Assembly (NCBI RefSeq): GCF_036924515.1 | Contig: NZ_JAZHRR010000001.1 | Location: 4,063,001-4,127,000, forward strand | DNA: 64,000 nt | DNA from: Bradyrhizobium sp. AZCC 1610 | GTDB lineage: Bacteria; Pseudomonadota; Alphaproteobacteria; Rhizobiales; Xanthobacteraceae | Direction: 5' to 3' | Shown: positions 43,851 to 52,926 of the stretch, in pieces | How positions within the stretch are numbered: the stretch's first letter is position 1 | Layout: each line of letters starts with the position of its first letter | Made by a program: the position numbers and the translations under genes | Notes under the pieces: model-generated | The model's database searches: none | What the model was told of the DNA's origin: nothing | Seen by the model: the letters and a program-made list of their open reading frames with translations, nothing else

Positions 43851-44050
43851 GTTCCGACGTTCTGTCGCACACGGCGAACAATGAGTAAGTCAATCAATAT
43901 GGTTTATGGATTAAGAACGGTTTAAGGTTGAGTTCCGTGTGTGGCATAACTGCAGCGTGCACGGTTGAAGCGACTCCGCTCACACCAACTTATACGTGCA
44001 TCAACACATCGGAATGTGTGGCCGCTTGCCGTGGCCTCACGCAATCAACA

Positions 44051-47000
44051 TCAATTGTCGACAAAGGCCGGCAGCCGATCACGATTGATCATCGTATCGA
44101 CGAATCTGGCGCGTTCGCCAATCCGCCGATTGTGAGGATGAGGAAGCTCAAGGCATTGCCTGGATTTGCAGATGATTGCGGGAGACGGTTGCTCGATGCT
44201 TACGGGCTCGCGCATCTGCTCGAGCGGCTGCGGCGCGGGCAAAGCCACCCGCGACTTCACGTAAGCTCCGAGTTCTGCGGTAGGTACGCGACGGGCCGCC
44301 GCTGGCGTAACCGTGAGGTTCGCTCCAACAAAGGCGAAGGCGTAGTTCGATGAGGCCGCGAGCGTCCCCTGCGTGATGCCGTAGACGCCGGCATCGCTGG
44401 AAGTCGTGGCTGACGTCGCCAGCGCTCCTGATAGCGTGTCGCCGTTGGCGAGGCCCGCGCCGCCGACCTGATAGGTCAAGGCCGGGTTTGTGTCGCCATA
44501 GGTACGGCTCTTCGCATCCGCCGTCACGGTGATCGCGCGCGGCGTGACGGTGAGATTGGCGCTCGCATAGTTGAGTGCGTAGTTGGTCGAGGCTGCGAGG
44601 CTCCCTTGCGTAATGCCGTAAACCCCGACATTGCTCGTTGCCATCGCCGAAGTCGCCAGCGCTCCCGACAGCGTATCTCCATTGACCAGACCCGAGCCGC
44701 CGACCTGATAGGTCAAGGCCGGGTTTGTGTCGCCATAGGCGCGGCTCTTCGCATCGGCTGTCACCGTGATCGCCCGCTGGGTGACCGTCAGATTGGCGCT
44801 CGCATAGTTCAGCGCGTAGTTGCCCGAGGCCGCCAGCGTGCCCTGTCCGATCCCGTAGACGCCGACATTGCTCGAAGTTGTCGCCGATGTCGCGAGAGCA
44901 CCTGACAACGTATCGCCATTGGCCAGCCCGAAGCCGCCGACCTGATAGGTCAGCGCCGGGTTGGTGTCGCCATAGGTGCGGCTCTTCGCATCGGCCGTCA
45001 CCGTGATCGCCCGCTGGGTGACGGTGAGGTCGGCGTTCGCATAGTTGAGCGCGTAGTTGGTCGAAGCCGCCAATGTTCCCTGACTGATTCCGTAGGCGCC
45101 GATATTGCTGGCTGTTGTCGCCGATGTCGCCAGCGCACCTGACAACGTGTCGCCATTGACCAGTCCCGCACCGTTAACCTGATAGGTCAAGGCCGGGTTG
45201 GCATCGCCGTAGGCACGGCTCTTCGCATCGGCCGTCACCGTGATCGCCCGCTGGGCGACGGTCAAGTCGGCGCTCGCATAGTTCAGCGCGTAGTTGGTCG
45301 AGGCCGTGAGCGAGCCCTGCGTGATACCGTAGGTGCCGACATTGCTCGAAATTGTCGCCGATGTCGCCAGCGCGCCCGACAACGTATCGCCGTTGGCAAG
45401 CCCTGACCCACCGACCTGATAGGTCAACGCGGGATTGGCATCGCCATAGGCGCGGCTCTTGGCGTCGGCCGCCACGGTGATCGCCCGCTGGCTGACGGTC
45501 AGGTTGGCGCTCGCATAGTTCAGCGCGTAGTTGGTCGAGGCAGCCAGCGTGCCCTGGCTGATGCCGTAGACACCGACATTGCTGGCTGCGGTCGCCGACG
45601 TCGCGAGCGCGCCCGACAGCGTGTCGCCGTTGGCGAGGCCCGAGCCGCCGACCTGATAGGTCAAGGCTGGGTTTGTGTCGCCATAGGCCCGGCTCTTCGC
45701 ATCGGCCGTCACCGTGATCGCCCGCTGGCTGACGGTGAGGTCGGCGCTCGCATAGTTCAGCGCGTAGTTGGTCGAGGCAGCCAGCGTGCCCTGGCTGATG
45801 CCGTAGACACCGACATTGCTGGCTGTCGTCGCCGATGTCGCCAGCGCGCCCGACAGCGTGTCGCCGTTGGCGAGGCCCGAGCCGCCGACCTGATAGGTCA
45901 GCGCCGGATTGACATCGCCATAGGCCCGGCTCTTGGCGTCGGCCGTCACGGTAATCGCGCGCGGCGTGACGGTCAGGTTGGCGCTTGTATAGTTCAGAGC
46001 ATAGTTGCCGGAGACCGCGAGCGTGCCCTGCCCGATCCCGTAGACGCCGACATTGCTGGCTGTCGTCGCCGACGTCGCCAGCGCGCCCGACAGCGTATCG
46101 CCGTTGACCAGGCCCGCACCACCGACCTGATAGGTCAGCGCCGGGTTGGCATCGCCATAGGTCCGGCTCTTGGCATCGGCCGTCACCATGATCGCTCGCG
46201 GCGTTATCGTCAGCGCGGCAGGCGTTTGGATCAGGCGATAGGCCTGCCCGCCGGTGCTGGCGGCGCTGCCGCCCGCTGTGATCGCGTAGCTGCCGACATT
46301 GGACGTCGTCGTCGCCGCCGTCGACAGCGAGAAGCCGGCGAGAATGGCTGATGTGTCGCCCGTGTGCAGGCCGTAGACCGTATAGCCGAGAGCCGGGTTG
46401 GCATCGCCGTAGGCCCGCGACGCATTGGCGGGATCGACACGCAGCACGTAGTTGACGCCGTAGAGCTGCGGATAGTAGCCGGCGCTCGGCGCCGACCACA
46501 CGTTGGCGAAGTCCCAGCCGGCGTAGGTGGTCGCGTAGTTGGCAGGATTCCGCATCTGGCTGGTCGTCAGGCCGATCCCACCGGAGACGGTCCCGGTTCC
46601 GATGGCGGTATTCTGGCCTGATGTCACCGTGTCCCAATAGGATTGGGTGATGGTGCCCGTCTGATCGCCGACCAGCCCACCGAGGGTGCTGGCGCCGCTC
46701 ACCGCCCCGGCCGCGTAGGCCTGGGTGATGGTGCCGCCACTGAAGCCTGCAAGACCGCCGGCGCTCTGGCCGCTGACGGCACCTACGGCGTAGGCTTGCG
46801 CGATCGCGCCTTCATTGTAGCCGACAAGCCCGCCGACATAAAAATCGGGGCTGCCGACCGTCACGCTGGCATAGGATTGCGTGATGTTGCTGCCCGTACC
46901 AACGTTGTACCCGACCAGCCCGCCGACATCATTGCTGGTGCCGTTCACCACGCCGGTCGCGTAGGACCGCGTGATGGTCCCGGCGTTGTTGCCGGCCAGC

Positions 47001-49969
47001 CCGCCGACCTCGGCCTTGCCGGTCACTGCGGCGCCCAGCAGACCCACGTCCTGCACCGTTACACCAGCTCCAACATATCCGAACAGCCCGACATCGTCGG
47101 TGGTCGGCCGATTGATGGTCAGGTTGGCAATGGTGTAGCCTTGGCCATTGAACGCTCCGGTGAATTTCGTGGCGGTGCTGCCGATCGGGACGAAACCCGC
47201 CGACGACCACATGCCAGGATATTTGCCGCCGACGGCCGCCAGGCTGGAGCCGAGGTCGATATTGCCCGCCAGCGTGTAGCTCGCGCCGAGATTCATCGCC
47301 ATCAGCTGCAGCTGGTGCGCGTTGGTGATGATGGTCTGGTATTCCCAGCGGCCGAACGGCCGGGTCTGGCCGTCGACCATGAACCAGCCGGTCGTGCCCG
47401 TTCCCGGAAAGCTGAAGTTGCCGTAGGCGCTCTGCTTGAAGGCGTAATTGGCCGCGGCGGATTGTGCCGGGTCGCTGGTCACGGCCGTCACGCCGGCCGA
47501 ACCGCCGGCGCCGACGCCGGACGCCCGCCCCGTCGTGTAACTATCCCAGTAGGATTGCGTGATGGAGTTGCCGTTGTAACCGACAAGCCCGCCGACAGAG
47601 CTCGGGCTGCCGCCCGTGCCGATCACGGCGCCCGTCGCATAGACCTGCGATATCGAGCCGGCGCTGATGATGCCGCCGCCGAGATTGGCGATATTGTTCA
47701 GCCCGATGGCGCCGCCAACATGGAGCGGTCCGCTGACCGTGCTGTTCGAATAGGCATTCGACACGGTCTGAAAGTTGTAGCCGACGAGACCGCCGGCGCC
47801 GGCTTCGATGGCGGTGACCGATCCGTTCGAATAGACATTCGAGACCGCCCCGTAGTTCGTGCCGACGACCGCGCCGACAGCCGTCCTGCCGGTTACGGTC
47901 GCACCGATGATGCCGAGGTTGCTCACCGTGGCGCCGGTGCCGAGATAGCTGATCAGCCCGGCGCTTTGGGTTATTCGATTGATGAAGAGGCCGGAGATCG
48001 TGCGGCCCTGGCCGTCCAAGTTTCCGGTGAAGGTGTTGCCGCCCCCGATCGGCTCGAACCCGGCGCCGCTGTTCCAGGTGGACGTGATGCCGGCATCGAT
48101 ATCATGGCCAAGCGCATAGGTGCCGGCCTTGTTGTTGTTCATGTTCTGCAGGTCATAGACGGTGTTGACCAGCATGTACGTCTTCAGCGTGGCGCCGCCG
48201 GTGACGTTGCCGCTGAAATTCGTCTGCGTCGGTGCCGAGTATTTGGTGGTATTGACGGTCGAATTGCTGCCGGTCGGGTTGTAGTAGATCGAGACGGCTC
48301 CCGCCGTCGATATCTGCCCGCCGCCGAACATCACAGTGCCAGTGCCTGTGCCGGCATTGTCGGCGCGCAGCACGACACCGCCACCGCCGGCGCTCGTGAT
48401 ATTGGCGTTGACCGCGATGTTGCGATAGGCGCTGAGCGTCAGCGTCGCATCGCTCGCCCAAGCTATGCCGCTTGCCACGGTGATGTCGCCATAGCCGCCG
48501 CTGCCGGACGCGTTCGTCTCCTGAGTAACGTTGCTGCCCGCGTTGAGCGTGGTCGCGATGGTGCCGGCAAGCGTCGCATCGATCGTCAAATCCACGGGAT
48601 CGAGCAGCCAGGTGCCGCCTCGGCCGGCATTGATGCTGCCGCCATTGAAGTTGAGCGTATGCCCCGAAGTCTCGATGAAGCCGCCGCGCAGACCATTGGC
48701 GCTGATCGCGCCGGCAAACGACGTCGTACCGTCCGACCACACCACCACGTTGCCGCCACCGCCCGATATGCCGTCGGCGGTGATCGTCGCACCTGCCTCG
48801 ATCGTCGTGGTCTGCGCGTTGGCGATCGCCTGCGGCAGAAACTTCAGCGCGGCGTCCGATCCGCCGGCCCGGTCGCCGCCGATCAGCACGGTGCCGCCCG
48901 ACGTCCCGCTGGCGTCGATCGCAGCGCCCGAAGTCAGGGTGACGTCCGTGCCCGTCACCACGATGCCGCCGCCTGCGCCGCCGTTACCCTTCGCCTCGAT
49001 CGTGCCGCTGACCACGACCTTGTCGCCGCTGACGACGACGTCGCCGCCGGTGAACGAGCGCCGCGCCGCGTTAGCTTGCACGCGCCGCGCCACGACCTTC
49101 TGCGTCACGTTGACCGAACCGCCCTCGGCCGTCAGAAAAATTCGTCCGCCCTTGCTGGCGACGCCTGTTGCCGTGATGGCCCGCCCGGTGTTGCCGGCAA
49201 GCGCATAGATGTTGCCGCCATTGGCGCGCAATTCCACTTCGGCGGCGCGGATTGCGCCGCTGTTGCGGATCTCGCCGTCCTGCGCCGGACGCCGCACCAG
49301 CACCTTGCCATTGCCGAGCGAGCCGTCGCTCAGCACCACCTCGCTGCCGGAGGCCATCGCGGCGGTGCCGTTGCGCGCCGTCAGCGAGCCGTCGTTACGA
49401 ACCTGGCGCGCGATCAGGACGACGTCGCCCTTCGACGCGCCGATCTTGCCGAGATTGACGACCGAGGCGTTGCTGTTGCCGCTGAAGGTCAGCGATCCTC
49501 CGGCGCGGAACTCGGCATCCCGGACGTCCAGCGTCGAGGCCACAAAGCTGCCGCCGGTCTTGATTACGCCGGTCGGGCCGACGACGATGCCCGACGGATT
49601 GACGAGGTAGACCGAGCCGGTCGCCGACACCACGCCATTGATCGACGACGGCACGTTGCCGGTCACGCGGTTGAGCGTCGCGCCGCTGCCGTTATTGAAC
49701 TGAACCTGGTAGCCCTGCCCGACCGAAAAGCTCGACCAGTTGACGATGCCGGTGCGGCTCGATTGGCTGATCGTGAGGCTGGTCGGCGACGTCGAACTGA
49801 TCGCAACGTTCCCGCTCGCCACCGTTCCGCCGGTCGGCAGCGATTGCGCCATCGACGGCTGCGCGCAACTCAAGCCCCACAACAGCGCGATCAAGCTGAC
49901 GGAAGCTCGAAACTCTCTGGTGCACGATTTGATGGCCGGCGAGAGACACGACGTGGATGAGACGATCAT
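44051..49969 (-). CDS. Two-partner secretion exoprotein TpsA with GLUG and tandem MBG/YDG repeats
   Basis: A 1972-residue secreted protein. Signal peptide to about residue 41 (CAQPSMAQS), then the TPS haemagglutination-activity domain (about 45-160) with YLVNPSGIVVGPTGVIKTGG, needed for recognition by TpsB. A beta-helix region follows, then several GLUG-type segments (VGGLVGYNEGAIAQAYAVGA) at about 650-1150. A divergent MBG segment precedes eight near-identical 79-residue repeats (about 1255-1886), each with AYGDANPALTYQVGG and NYALNYAS. The 80-residue tail has no toxin-like motif. The domain order suggests a surface adhesin. Very long frames on the other strands are shadows of its composition. 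The tpsB gene follows. Confidence 0.87.
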   Translation of the reverse strand: MIVSSTSCLSPAIKSCTREFRASVSLIALLWGLSCAQPSMAQSLPTGGTVASGNVAISSTSPTSLTISQSSRTGIVNWSSFSVGQGYQVQFNNGSGATLNRVTGNVPSSINGVVSATGSVYLVNPSGIVVGPTGVIKTGGSFVASTLDVRDAEFRAGGSLTFSGNSNASVVNLGKIGASKGDVVLIARQVRNDGSLTARNGTAAMASGSEVVLSDGSLGNGKVLVRRPAQDGEIRNSGAIRAAEVELRANGGNIYALAGNTGRAITATGVASKGGRIFLTAEGGSVNVTQKVVARRVQANAARRSFTGGDVVVSGDKVVVSGTIEAKGNGGAGGGIVVTGTDVTLTSGAAIDASGTSGGTVLIGGDRAGGSDAALKFLPQAIANAQTTTIEAGATITADGISGGGGNVVVWSDGTTSFAGAISANGLRGGFIETSGHTLNFNGGSINAGRGGTWLLDPVDLTIDATLAGTIATTLNAGSNVTQETNASGSGGYGDITVASGIAWASDATLTLSAYRNIAVNANITSAGGGGVVLRADNAGTGTGTVMFGGGQISTAGAVSIYYNPTGSNSTVNTTKYSAPTQTNFSGNVTGGATLKTYMLVNTVYDLQNMNNNKAGTYALGHDIDAGITSTWNSGAGFEPIGGGNTFTGNLDGQGRTISGLFINRITQSAGLISYLGTGATVSNLGIIGATVTGRTAVGAVVGTNYGAVSNVYSNGSVTAIEAGAGGLVGYNFQTVSNAYSNSTVSGPLHVGGAIGLNNIANLGGGIISAGSISQVYATGAVIGTGGSPSSVGGLVGYNGNSITQSYWDSYTTGRASGVGAGGSAGVTAVTSDPAQSAAANYAFKQSAYGNFSFPGTGTTGWFMVDGQTRPFGRWEYQTIITNAHQLQLMAMNLGASYTLAGNIDLGSSLAAVGGKYPGMWSSAGFVPIGSTATKFTGAFNGQGYTIANLTINRPTTDDVGLFGYVGAGVTVQDVGLLGAAVTGKAEVGGLAGNNAGTITRSYATGVVNGTSNDVGGLVGYNVGTGSNITQSYASVTVGSPDFYVGGLVGYNEGAIAQAYAVGAVSGQSAGGLAGFSGGTITQAYAAGAVSGASTLGGLVGDQTGTITQSYWDTVTSGQNTAIGTGTVSGGIGLTTSQMRNPANYATTYAGWDFANVWSAPSAGYYPQLYGVNYVLRVDPANASRAYGDANPALGYTVYGLHTGDTSAILAGFSLSTAATTTSNVGSYAITAGGSAASTGGQAYRLIQTPAALTITPRAIMVTADAKSRTYGDANPALTYQVGGAGLVNGDTLSGALATSATTASNVGVYGIGQGTLAVSGNYALNYTSANLTVTPRAITVTADAKSRAYGDVNPALTYQVGGSGLANGDTLSGALATSATTASNVGVYGISQGTLAASTNYALNYASADLTVSQRAITVTADAKSRAYGDTNPALTYQVGGSGLANGDTLSGALATSATAASNVGVYGISQGTLAASTNYALNYASANLTVSQRAITVAADAKSRAYGDANPALTYQVGGSGLANGDTLSGALATSATISSNVGTYGITQGSLTASTNYALNYASADLTVAQRAITVTADAKSRAYGDANPALTYQVNGAGLVNGDTLSGALATSATTASNIGAYGISQGTLAASTNYALNYANADLTVTQRAITVTADAKSRTYGDTNPALTYQVGGFGLANGDTLSGALATSATTSSNVGVYGIGQGTLAASGNYALNYASANLTVTQRAITVTADAKSRAYGDTNPALTYQVGGSGLVNGDTLSGALATSAMATSNVGVYGITQGSLAASTNYALNYASANLTVTPRAITVTADAKSRTYGDTNPALTYQVGGAGLANGDTLSGALATSATTSSDAGVYGITQGTLAASSNYAFAFVGANLTVTPAAARRVPTAELGAYVKSRVALPAPQPLEQMREPVSIEQPSPAIICKSRQCLELPHPHNRRIGERARFVDTMINRDRLPAFVDN
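44294..46189 (-). repeat. Eight tandem 237-bp units coding 79-residue MBG-like repeats
   Basis: The phrase T-V-T-A-D-A-K-S-R recurs every 237 bases exactly, eight times, with few substitutions between units. The high DNA similarity makes copy-number change by recombination or slippage likely. The reading frame stays open through all units. A ninth, divergent unit precedes the array. Confidence 0.92.
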
Positions 49970-50104
49970 CGAACCAACATCCGCTTAAGGCCGGCCGCAT
50001 TTCAAAACTTGTCGTCTCCACAAATTCTTTGTCGGACGTGCGCGGGTTCCACGCGCGGAACCGCAACATGGCAATCGACCATCTAAGGATGCATCAAAGA
50101 ACAA

Positions 50105-50128
50105 GCGCAATTTTTCGGAAAATTGCGC
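50105..50128. terminator. Perfect stem-loop between tpsA and the small membrane gene
   Basis: GCGCAATTTT-TCGG-AAAATTGCGC, a 10-bp perfect stem. It is 65 bases after the small gene on the minus strand, with TTGTTCTTT following in that direction. It could end that transcript or be an operator before tpsA. Confidence 0.45.
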
Positions 50129-50193
50129 ATAATGACGCCGCCGGCAGATTCCGGCTATTGCGCGGAACGTGACTGTGCGCGGTGTCAGGCCGG

Positions 50194-50355
50194 CTATCCG
50201 AGACGATCGCCCCTGCGATGAGGTCCCGACATCCAGCGCAGCCTGGACATCGTCTGTTCGATCTCCCAGAACATCCAGACGAAAGCTGCACCCAGAGCAA
50301 TCACGACAATCAAGAACATCAATGTCAATGCAGGCGCTGTGAGCATGTTCAACAT
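50194..50355 (-). CDS. Small single-pass membrane protein, hypothetical
   Basis: A 53-residue frame reading MLNMLTAPALTLMFLIVVIA then a charged C-terminus ending in a basic RRGDRLG. One membrane helix is clear. It starts with ATG preceded by GGGG, and a stem-loop follows its stop. The frame extends upstream to 50487 but that part lacks support. It is not recognised and is short, so it may not be expressed. Confidence 0.35.
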   Translation of the reverse strand: MLNMLTAPALTLMFLIVVIALGAAFVWMFWEIEQTMSRLRWMSGPHRRGDRLG

Positions 50356-50568
50356 CCCCGATGTGACGCGAACGGCATTCCTCAAACAACGGTCTCGGTA
50401 ACATCGCAGCGCAGCATCTCCCGCCGTGGCCTTGGCCTCGACGAAGACAACGCATTCGCCGCCGGACCCGCGAGGATCCGGCGTCAAGTCTAGATCGATT
50501 TCTCGGAGATGGCTTGAGCTATTTTGGGCTGTTTTGCGCTCTTCCGTAAGCGGGCCGCGGAAGCGATG

Positions 50569-51015
50569 TCAGCAGCCGCGGCAGATGCCCTTGATCTTGC
50601 GGTCGACTTGCTTGTTCTCTTCATTGATCTCGGCATCGCCGCTCATCTGCCTGCTCGTTCCCGTCGTTACACCGCTGCCGGGGCCTGACGACTGTGCGGT
50701 GCCGGCGGTGTTGGTGCCCGGCGGAGGCGGCGACACAAGTCTGGACGGGTTCGCCGCGCCACCCGGACCTTGACCGGCATTGTTCAATCCCCCGGGAGCG
50801 GCAGTCCCGGGAGAAACGCCGCTGATGCCTTGCGTGCCGGTCCCGGTCGTACCGGCCCCGGTAGAGCCCGCACCCGGCGCGCCCGCGGCGCTGCCGCTGC
50901 TGCTACCGGCTGATGACCCACCCGCGGATCCGCCCGCGCTCTGAGCAAACGATACGATCGGGGATATCAGGATTGTGATCGCCGCAACTGCGGCGGCTGC
51001 AGATGCCAGCTTCAT
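50569..51015 (-). CDS. Secreted Gly/Ser/Ala-rich low-complexity protein
   Basis: A 148-residue exported protein. Signal peptide MKLASAAAAVAAITILISPI... to about residue 25, then a long Gly/Ser/Ala/Thr/Pro low-complexity stretch, and a short charged end (INEENKQVDRKIKGICRGC) with two cysteines separated by two residues. The ATG at 51015 has GGAG at the right spacing; the frame to 51093 is not needed. I do not recognise a family. It may be a small surface or periplasmic protein. Confidence 0.6.
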   Translation of the reverse strand: MKLASAAAAVAAITILISPIVSFAQSAGGSAGGSSAGSSSGSAAGAPGAGSTGAGTTGTGTQGISGVSPGTAAPGGLNNAGQGPGGAANPSRLVSPPPPGTNTAGTAQSSGPGSGVTTGTSRQMSGDAEINEENKQVDRKIKGICRGC

Positions 51016-51126
51016 TGGAATCTCCTTTTTTAGAGCAACGATGGCGTCCCGCCGTTGTTCCTGCCGGAACAATTCCGCCGCCGGATCATTCATTCACAAC
51101 CGCTCGACGCCCGGAGTTGGCCGCGC

Positions 51127-51354
51127 TTGCGCAAATTGATCGCCTTCGACGATGACACGCTCGACAAGCTCACCCAGCTTGCACGCGACCGGATGGCGAC
51201 GTTTCAGGAACTGGCCGACGAGGCCTTTGCAGACCTGCTCAAGAAGCACGGCATTCCCGTAGACCTCAAGGATGCGCTGCGAAAAAGTGCGGGGCTCTCG
51301 AAGACGTCGACACCGAAGAACACAAGATCGAAAGCCGGAAAGACGCCATCATGA
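51127..51354 (+). CDS. Small helical protein, ribbon-helix-helix-like
   Basis: A 75-residue protein starting at TTG with GGAG upstream: LRKLIAFDDDTLDKLTQLAR, then MATFQELADEAFADLLKKHG and a basic Ser/Thr/Lys tail. The pattern of a short strand followed by two helices and a conserved-looking AFADLLKK resembles ribbon-helix-helix regulators or antitoxins, but the match is weak. Its stop overlaps the start of the next gene (ATGA), so the two are translationally coupled. An in-frame ATG-type extension to 51055 is less likely. Confidence 0.55.
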   Translation: MRKLIAFDDDTLDKLTQLARDRMATFQELADEAFADLLKKHGIPVDLKDALRKSAGLSKTSTPKNTRSKAGKTPS

Positions 51355-51518
51355 ATTCCGATCCGGACCCTTTCGAGCAGGGCCAGCGCGCCGCACGCCA
51401 GAACATTCCGGCGGAAGCCAATCCGTATCACGACGGCAGCGAGGAGCATGCGCTCTGGGCCGCCGGCCATGAAAAGGTCGCCGGCGCCGGAGAGGCGAAC
51501 AAGAGCGAAGGCAACTAA
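51351..51518 (+). CDS. Ribosome modulation factor-like (RMF/CrpP) small protein
   Basis: A 55-residue protein reading MNSDPDPFEQGQRAARQNIP, then AEANPYHDGSEEHALWAAGH. The G-x-x-A-A ... N-P-Y ... W-x-x-G-(H) pattern is that of the RMF/CrpP family, in which RMF dimerises ribosomes into inactive 100S particles in stationary phase. The ATG overlaps the stop of the preceding small gene by four bases. The role here (ribosome hibernation or other) is inferred from the motif. Confidence 0.65.
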   Translation: MNSDPDPFEQGQRAARQNIPAEANPYHDGSEEHALWAAGHEKVAGAGEANKSEGN

Positions 51519-51548
51519 GCTGCTGCAGCATTCGGTCGGAGCGATCCG

Positions 51549-51809
51549 TTACGCCGCAACTCCCGTCCGGGCCGCAACTTCGGTCTGACCGGTCCGATCC
51601 TCGACCATGCTGACGAACAGGTGCGATTCACGATCCGGACCGCCGATCTGAAGTCTTCGCACCGCAATGGTGCGCCTGCCCTTGACGGGATTCTCGACGG
51701 TGTCGACGATTGCCTCGAGTTGCTGCTTTCGCTCCAGCAACTGGCGGTCCCGTTTCTCGATCAATTCGGCAGCCGATGGGGGAAACAGTTCTCGCGGCGT
51801 CTTTCCCAT
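51549..51809 (-). CDS. PAS-domain fragment, probably a gene remnant
   Basis: An 86-residue frame reading MGKTPRELFPPSAAELIEKR, then EAIVDTVENPVKGRRTIAVR and SHLFVSMVEDRTGQTEVAA, which resembles the second half of a PAS fold. The in-frame codons just upstream (DGSLLFGEI) continue the PAS pattern but meet a stop after a few residues, inside the 3' end of the carbonic anhydrase gene. It looks like a truncated sensor gene, although a short stand-alone protein cannot be excluded. Confidence 0.45.
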   Translation of the reverse strand: MGKTPRELFPPSAAELIEKRDRQLLERKQQLEAIVDTVENPVKGRRTIAVRRLQIGGPDRESHLFVSMVEDRTGQTEVAARTGVAA

Positions 51810-51837
51810 GATCTCGCCGAAAAGCAGGCTGCCGTCT

Positions 51838-52368
51838 TCAACCTATCTTCTTCAGCCCGTTTTTGAATCGCGGACCGTTGAGCGCGTAGAATTTCGCCGC
51901 ACTTCCCATCGCCGTCACCTGCTCCGGCGTCAGCGTGCGAATGACGCGCGCGGGCGAGCCGATGATCAGGGAGTATTCGGGATATTCCTTGCCTTCGGTG
52001 ATGACCGATCCCGCGCCGACGATGCTGCCGCGGCGGATCCTGGCGCCGTTCATGACGATCGAGCCCATTCCGACCAGCGCGTCGTCTTCGAGCGTGCAGC
52101 CGTGCAGGATGACATTGTGGCCGACGGTGCAGTTCTTGCCGATCGTAAGGGGGAAGCCGCGGTCGGTATGGCAGGTGGAATTGTCCTGCACGTTGGAGCC
52201 TTCGCCGATCTCGATCCACTCATTGTCGCCGCGCAGCACCGCGCCGAACCACACGCTGGCCGAATTCAGAAGGCGCACCTTGCCGATCACGGCAGCGGTA
52301 TCTGCGATGAAATAGTTTCCGTCTCCGGGGAGTTCAGGTCCCTGTCCGTCGAGTTCGTAGATCGCCAT
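51838..52368 (-). CDS. Gamma-type carbonic anhydrase family protein
   Basis: A 176-residue left-handed beta-helix protein. Hexapeptide repeats run through most of the length. The probable metal ligands are H67 (STCHTDRG), H84 and H89 ([10 protein letters not shown]), as in gamma-carbonic anhydrases and the YrdA/PaaY group. It ends with [15 protein letters not shown]. It could hydrate CO2 or have lost activity, as many family members have. The ATG at 52368 gives the family start [13 protein letters not shown] fragment overlaps the 3' end region. Confidence 0.85.
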   Translation of the reverse strand: MAIYELDGQGPELPGDGNYFIADTAAVIGKVRLLNSASVWFGAVLRGDNEWIEIGEGSNVQDNSTCHTDRGFPLTIGKNCTVGHNVILHGCTLEDDALVGMGSIVMNGARIRRGSIVGAGSVITEGKEYPEYSLIIGSPARVIRTLTPEQVTAMGSAAKFYALNGPRFKNGLKKIG

Positions 52369-52441
52369 AGCAAAAAGGTCTCCGTTGGCGGAGACCTTGG
52401 CACGGCCGCTGGCGCGGGATCAAGCGAGCAGGCCGCGAGCC

Positions 52442-52771
52442 TCAGGCCAGCACACCGGTGGCGCGCAGCGTCATCAGGAAAAACGTGCCGGACATCAGGC
52501 TCCAGAAGCCTGACAGCACGGTCGCCATCATCACGAATTCGAAGCGGCGGCGCTCGATCTGCGCGCCGCGCAACGTATTGCGCATGATGATGAACGGTGC
52601 GGCGAAAACCAGAAACGGCACGGCCGCAAACGTCTTCGGCGCCACGCCTTCGCCAAGCAGCGCGAACCCCGCCGGCCGCGCCGCCATCGCCTGATAGCCG
52701 CTGGCGAGCGCGCCCGCGAACGCAAAGCCGATGCAAAGGGCGAACAGGGAATTCAACGCATCGGGCGACAT
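52442..52771 (-). CDS. Small membrane protein of unknown function
   Basis: A 109-residue protein with three hydrophobic segments (LFALCIGFAFAGALASGYQA, VPFLVFAAPFIIM and FVMMATVLSGFWSLMSGTFF). The ATG at 52771 follows GGGGAAG; a longer frame to 52813 is open. It resembles small alphaproteobacterial inner-membrane proteins without assigned role. It lies 73 bases upstream of the carbonic anhydrase gene on the same strand, so cotranscription is possible. Confidence 0.65.
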   Translation of the reverse strand: MSPDALNSLFALCIGFAFAGALASGYQAMAARPAGFALLGEGVAPKTFAAVPFLVFAAPFIIMRNTLRGAQIERRRFEFVMMATVLSGFWSLMSGTFFLMTLRATGVLA

Positions 52772-52926
52772 GGCAACTTCCCCTACTCGAAAAACCGCGC
52801 CCTGCTTTCGCAAAATTGGGCGGTGGCCGCCACAGCATCCTTAAGGAAAGGTTAACAACGGGCCGCCGGGACATCGTTTGCGCATGGCTGGCGAGGCCGG
52901 AACTCCCGCGAAATCATGAGGAAATC

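Noticed and set aside
44294..46189. Regular repeats considered as a CRISPR array
   Set aside because: The unit is 237 bases with no unique spacers and it codes one continuous protein; there are no cas genes.
45174..46637. A 487-codon frame on the minus strand across the tandem repeats
   Set aside because: It is the repeat array read in another frame, giving a repeated Arg/Gly/Cys-rich pattern. The true frame contains the MBG repeats.
46643..49960. A 1105-codon open frame on the + strand inside the exoprotein locus
   Set aside because: It is antisense to the TpsA gene, whose domains (TPS, GLUG, MBG) are clear. The frame lacks recognisable domains, has Arg/Ala/Gly-biased composition from high-GC shadowing, and no ribosome-binding site.
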